Origin: Actinomycetota bacterium
GTDB taxonomy: Bacteria > Actinomycetota > Actinomycetes > Mycobacteriales > JACQDL01
Assembly: GCA_016201065.1 (NCBI GenBank)
Contig: JACQDL010000019.1
Span: 1-52,900 of the forward strand
Length of the DNA stretch: 52,900 nucleotides
Direction of reading: 5' to 3'
The translations under genes and the position numbers were made by a program. Positions 52,833-52,900 of this stretch are shown piece after piece. The notes beneath the pieces are model-generated. The model did not search any database. It was not told the DNA's origin and worked only from the letters and a program-made list of their open reading frames with translations. Within the stretch, counting starts at the first letter, position 1. Each line of letters starts with the position of its first letter.

Positions 52833-52900
52833 TCCTGCCGGAGCTGTCGGCGGGTGGCAACACGTGCTTGGTGGGCGGCGGCCAGTCCGGTCTTGCGGGC
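52823..52900 (-). CDS. C-terminal end of an unidentified gene (partial)
   Basis: The minus strand carries an open frame from the right edge to TGA at 52825-52823, 25 residues: ARKTGLAAAHQARVATRRQL, then RQDHP. It converges on the previous gene and overlaps it by 10 bases. Too short to identify; a chance frame is possible. Confidence 0.35.
   Translation of the reverse strand, partial: ARKTGLAAAHQARVATRRQLRQDHP

Noticed and set aside
1-52900. tRNA or rRNA genes and intact transposases
   Set aside because: No cloverleaf-like segment with a GTTCRA-type arm, rRNA sequence or transposase motif was found by reading; a dedicated tRNA scan would settle it.

Overview
The window is a high-GC actinobacterial chromosome segment, most likely from a Micromonosporaceae-type organism. 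Support: GTG starts are common, and the gene set is typical of the phylum: the two-domain 2-oxoglutarate enzyme Kgd, a WhiB protein, a SigR/RsrA pair, a UsfX/SigF-like pair and a nickel superoxide dismutase. I see no rRNA, tRNA, CRISPR array, intact insertion sequence or phage gene. The genus is inference.

Layout. 0-14 kb: DUF3052 protein, an EndoQ/PHP-UvrD helicase fusion, a phytoene-desaturase-like flavoprotein, an ABC-2 exporter pair, kgd with a 56-residue DUF6104 gene, a rhomboid protease, malic enzyme and an RmlC-like epimerase. 14.0-14.8 kb: divergent sodX and sodN, a nickel SOD with its maturation peptidase. 14.9-16.9 kb: a scar of broken genes (two XRE-regulator remnants on opposite strands, a P450 C-terminal half, an unidentified fragment, and an M20 peptidase lacking its catalytic core). 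17-23 kb: housekeeping and signalling genes, ending with convergent whiB1/wblE and pdtaS. 23-35 kb: a large FAD/Fe-S oxidase, the biotin genes bioF, bioD and bioB, a nickel/cobalt permease, a secreted SGNH hydrolase, a monocarboxylate-type symporter pair, and a GNAT protein fused to a BsaP-like domain. 35-47 kb: biotin carboxylase fused to a carrier domain, DUF5317, rsrA-sigR, a GMC oxidoreductase, a chemotaxis-type receptor, an SRAP (YedK) protein, aroA, rsgA and a deaminase-like protein. 47-52.9 kb: an accessory block with a GntR regulator and operator array, EamA transporter, small proteins, 2H phosphoesterase and XRE regulator.

From memory, whiB1, pdtaS, a 71-residue biotin carrier, rsrA, sigH, an SRAP gene, aroA and rsgA occur in this order in Mycobacterium tuberculosis (about Rv3219 to Rv3228). 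The 23-35 kb block therefore looks like an expansion inside a conserved backbone. It couples biotin synthesis (BioF, BioD, BioB, BsaP-like domain) to a biotin-dependent carboxylase. bioA is not in the window.

The main unusual points are two apparent stop-loss fusions (GNAT-BsaP and biotin carboxylase-carrier), a three-copy operator array between a GntR gene and a divergent small-ORF operon, a SigR-type promoter in front of sigR with a possible long isoform, a CRP-type site before whiB1, a probable CTG start for rsgA, and many short tandem duplications at gene ends and starts.
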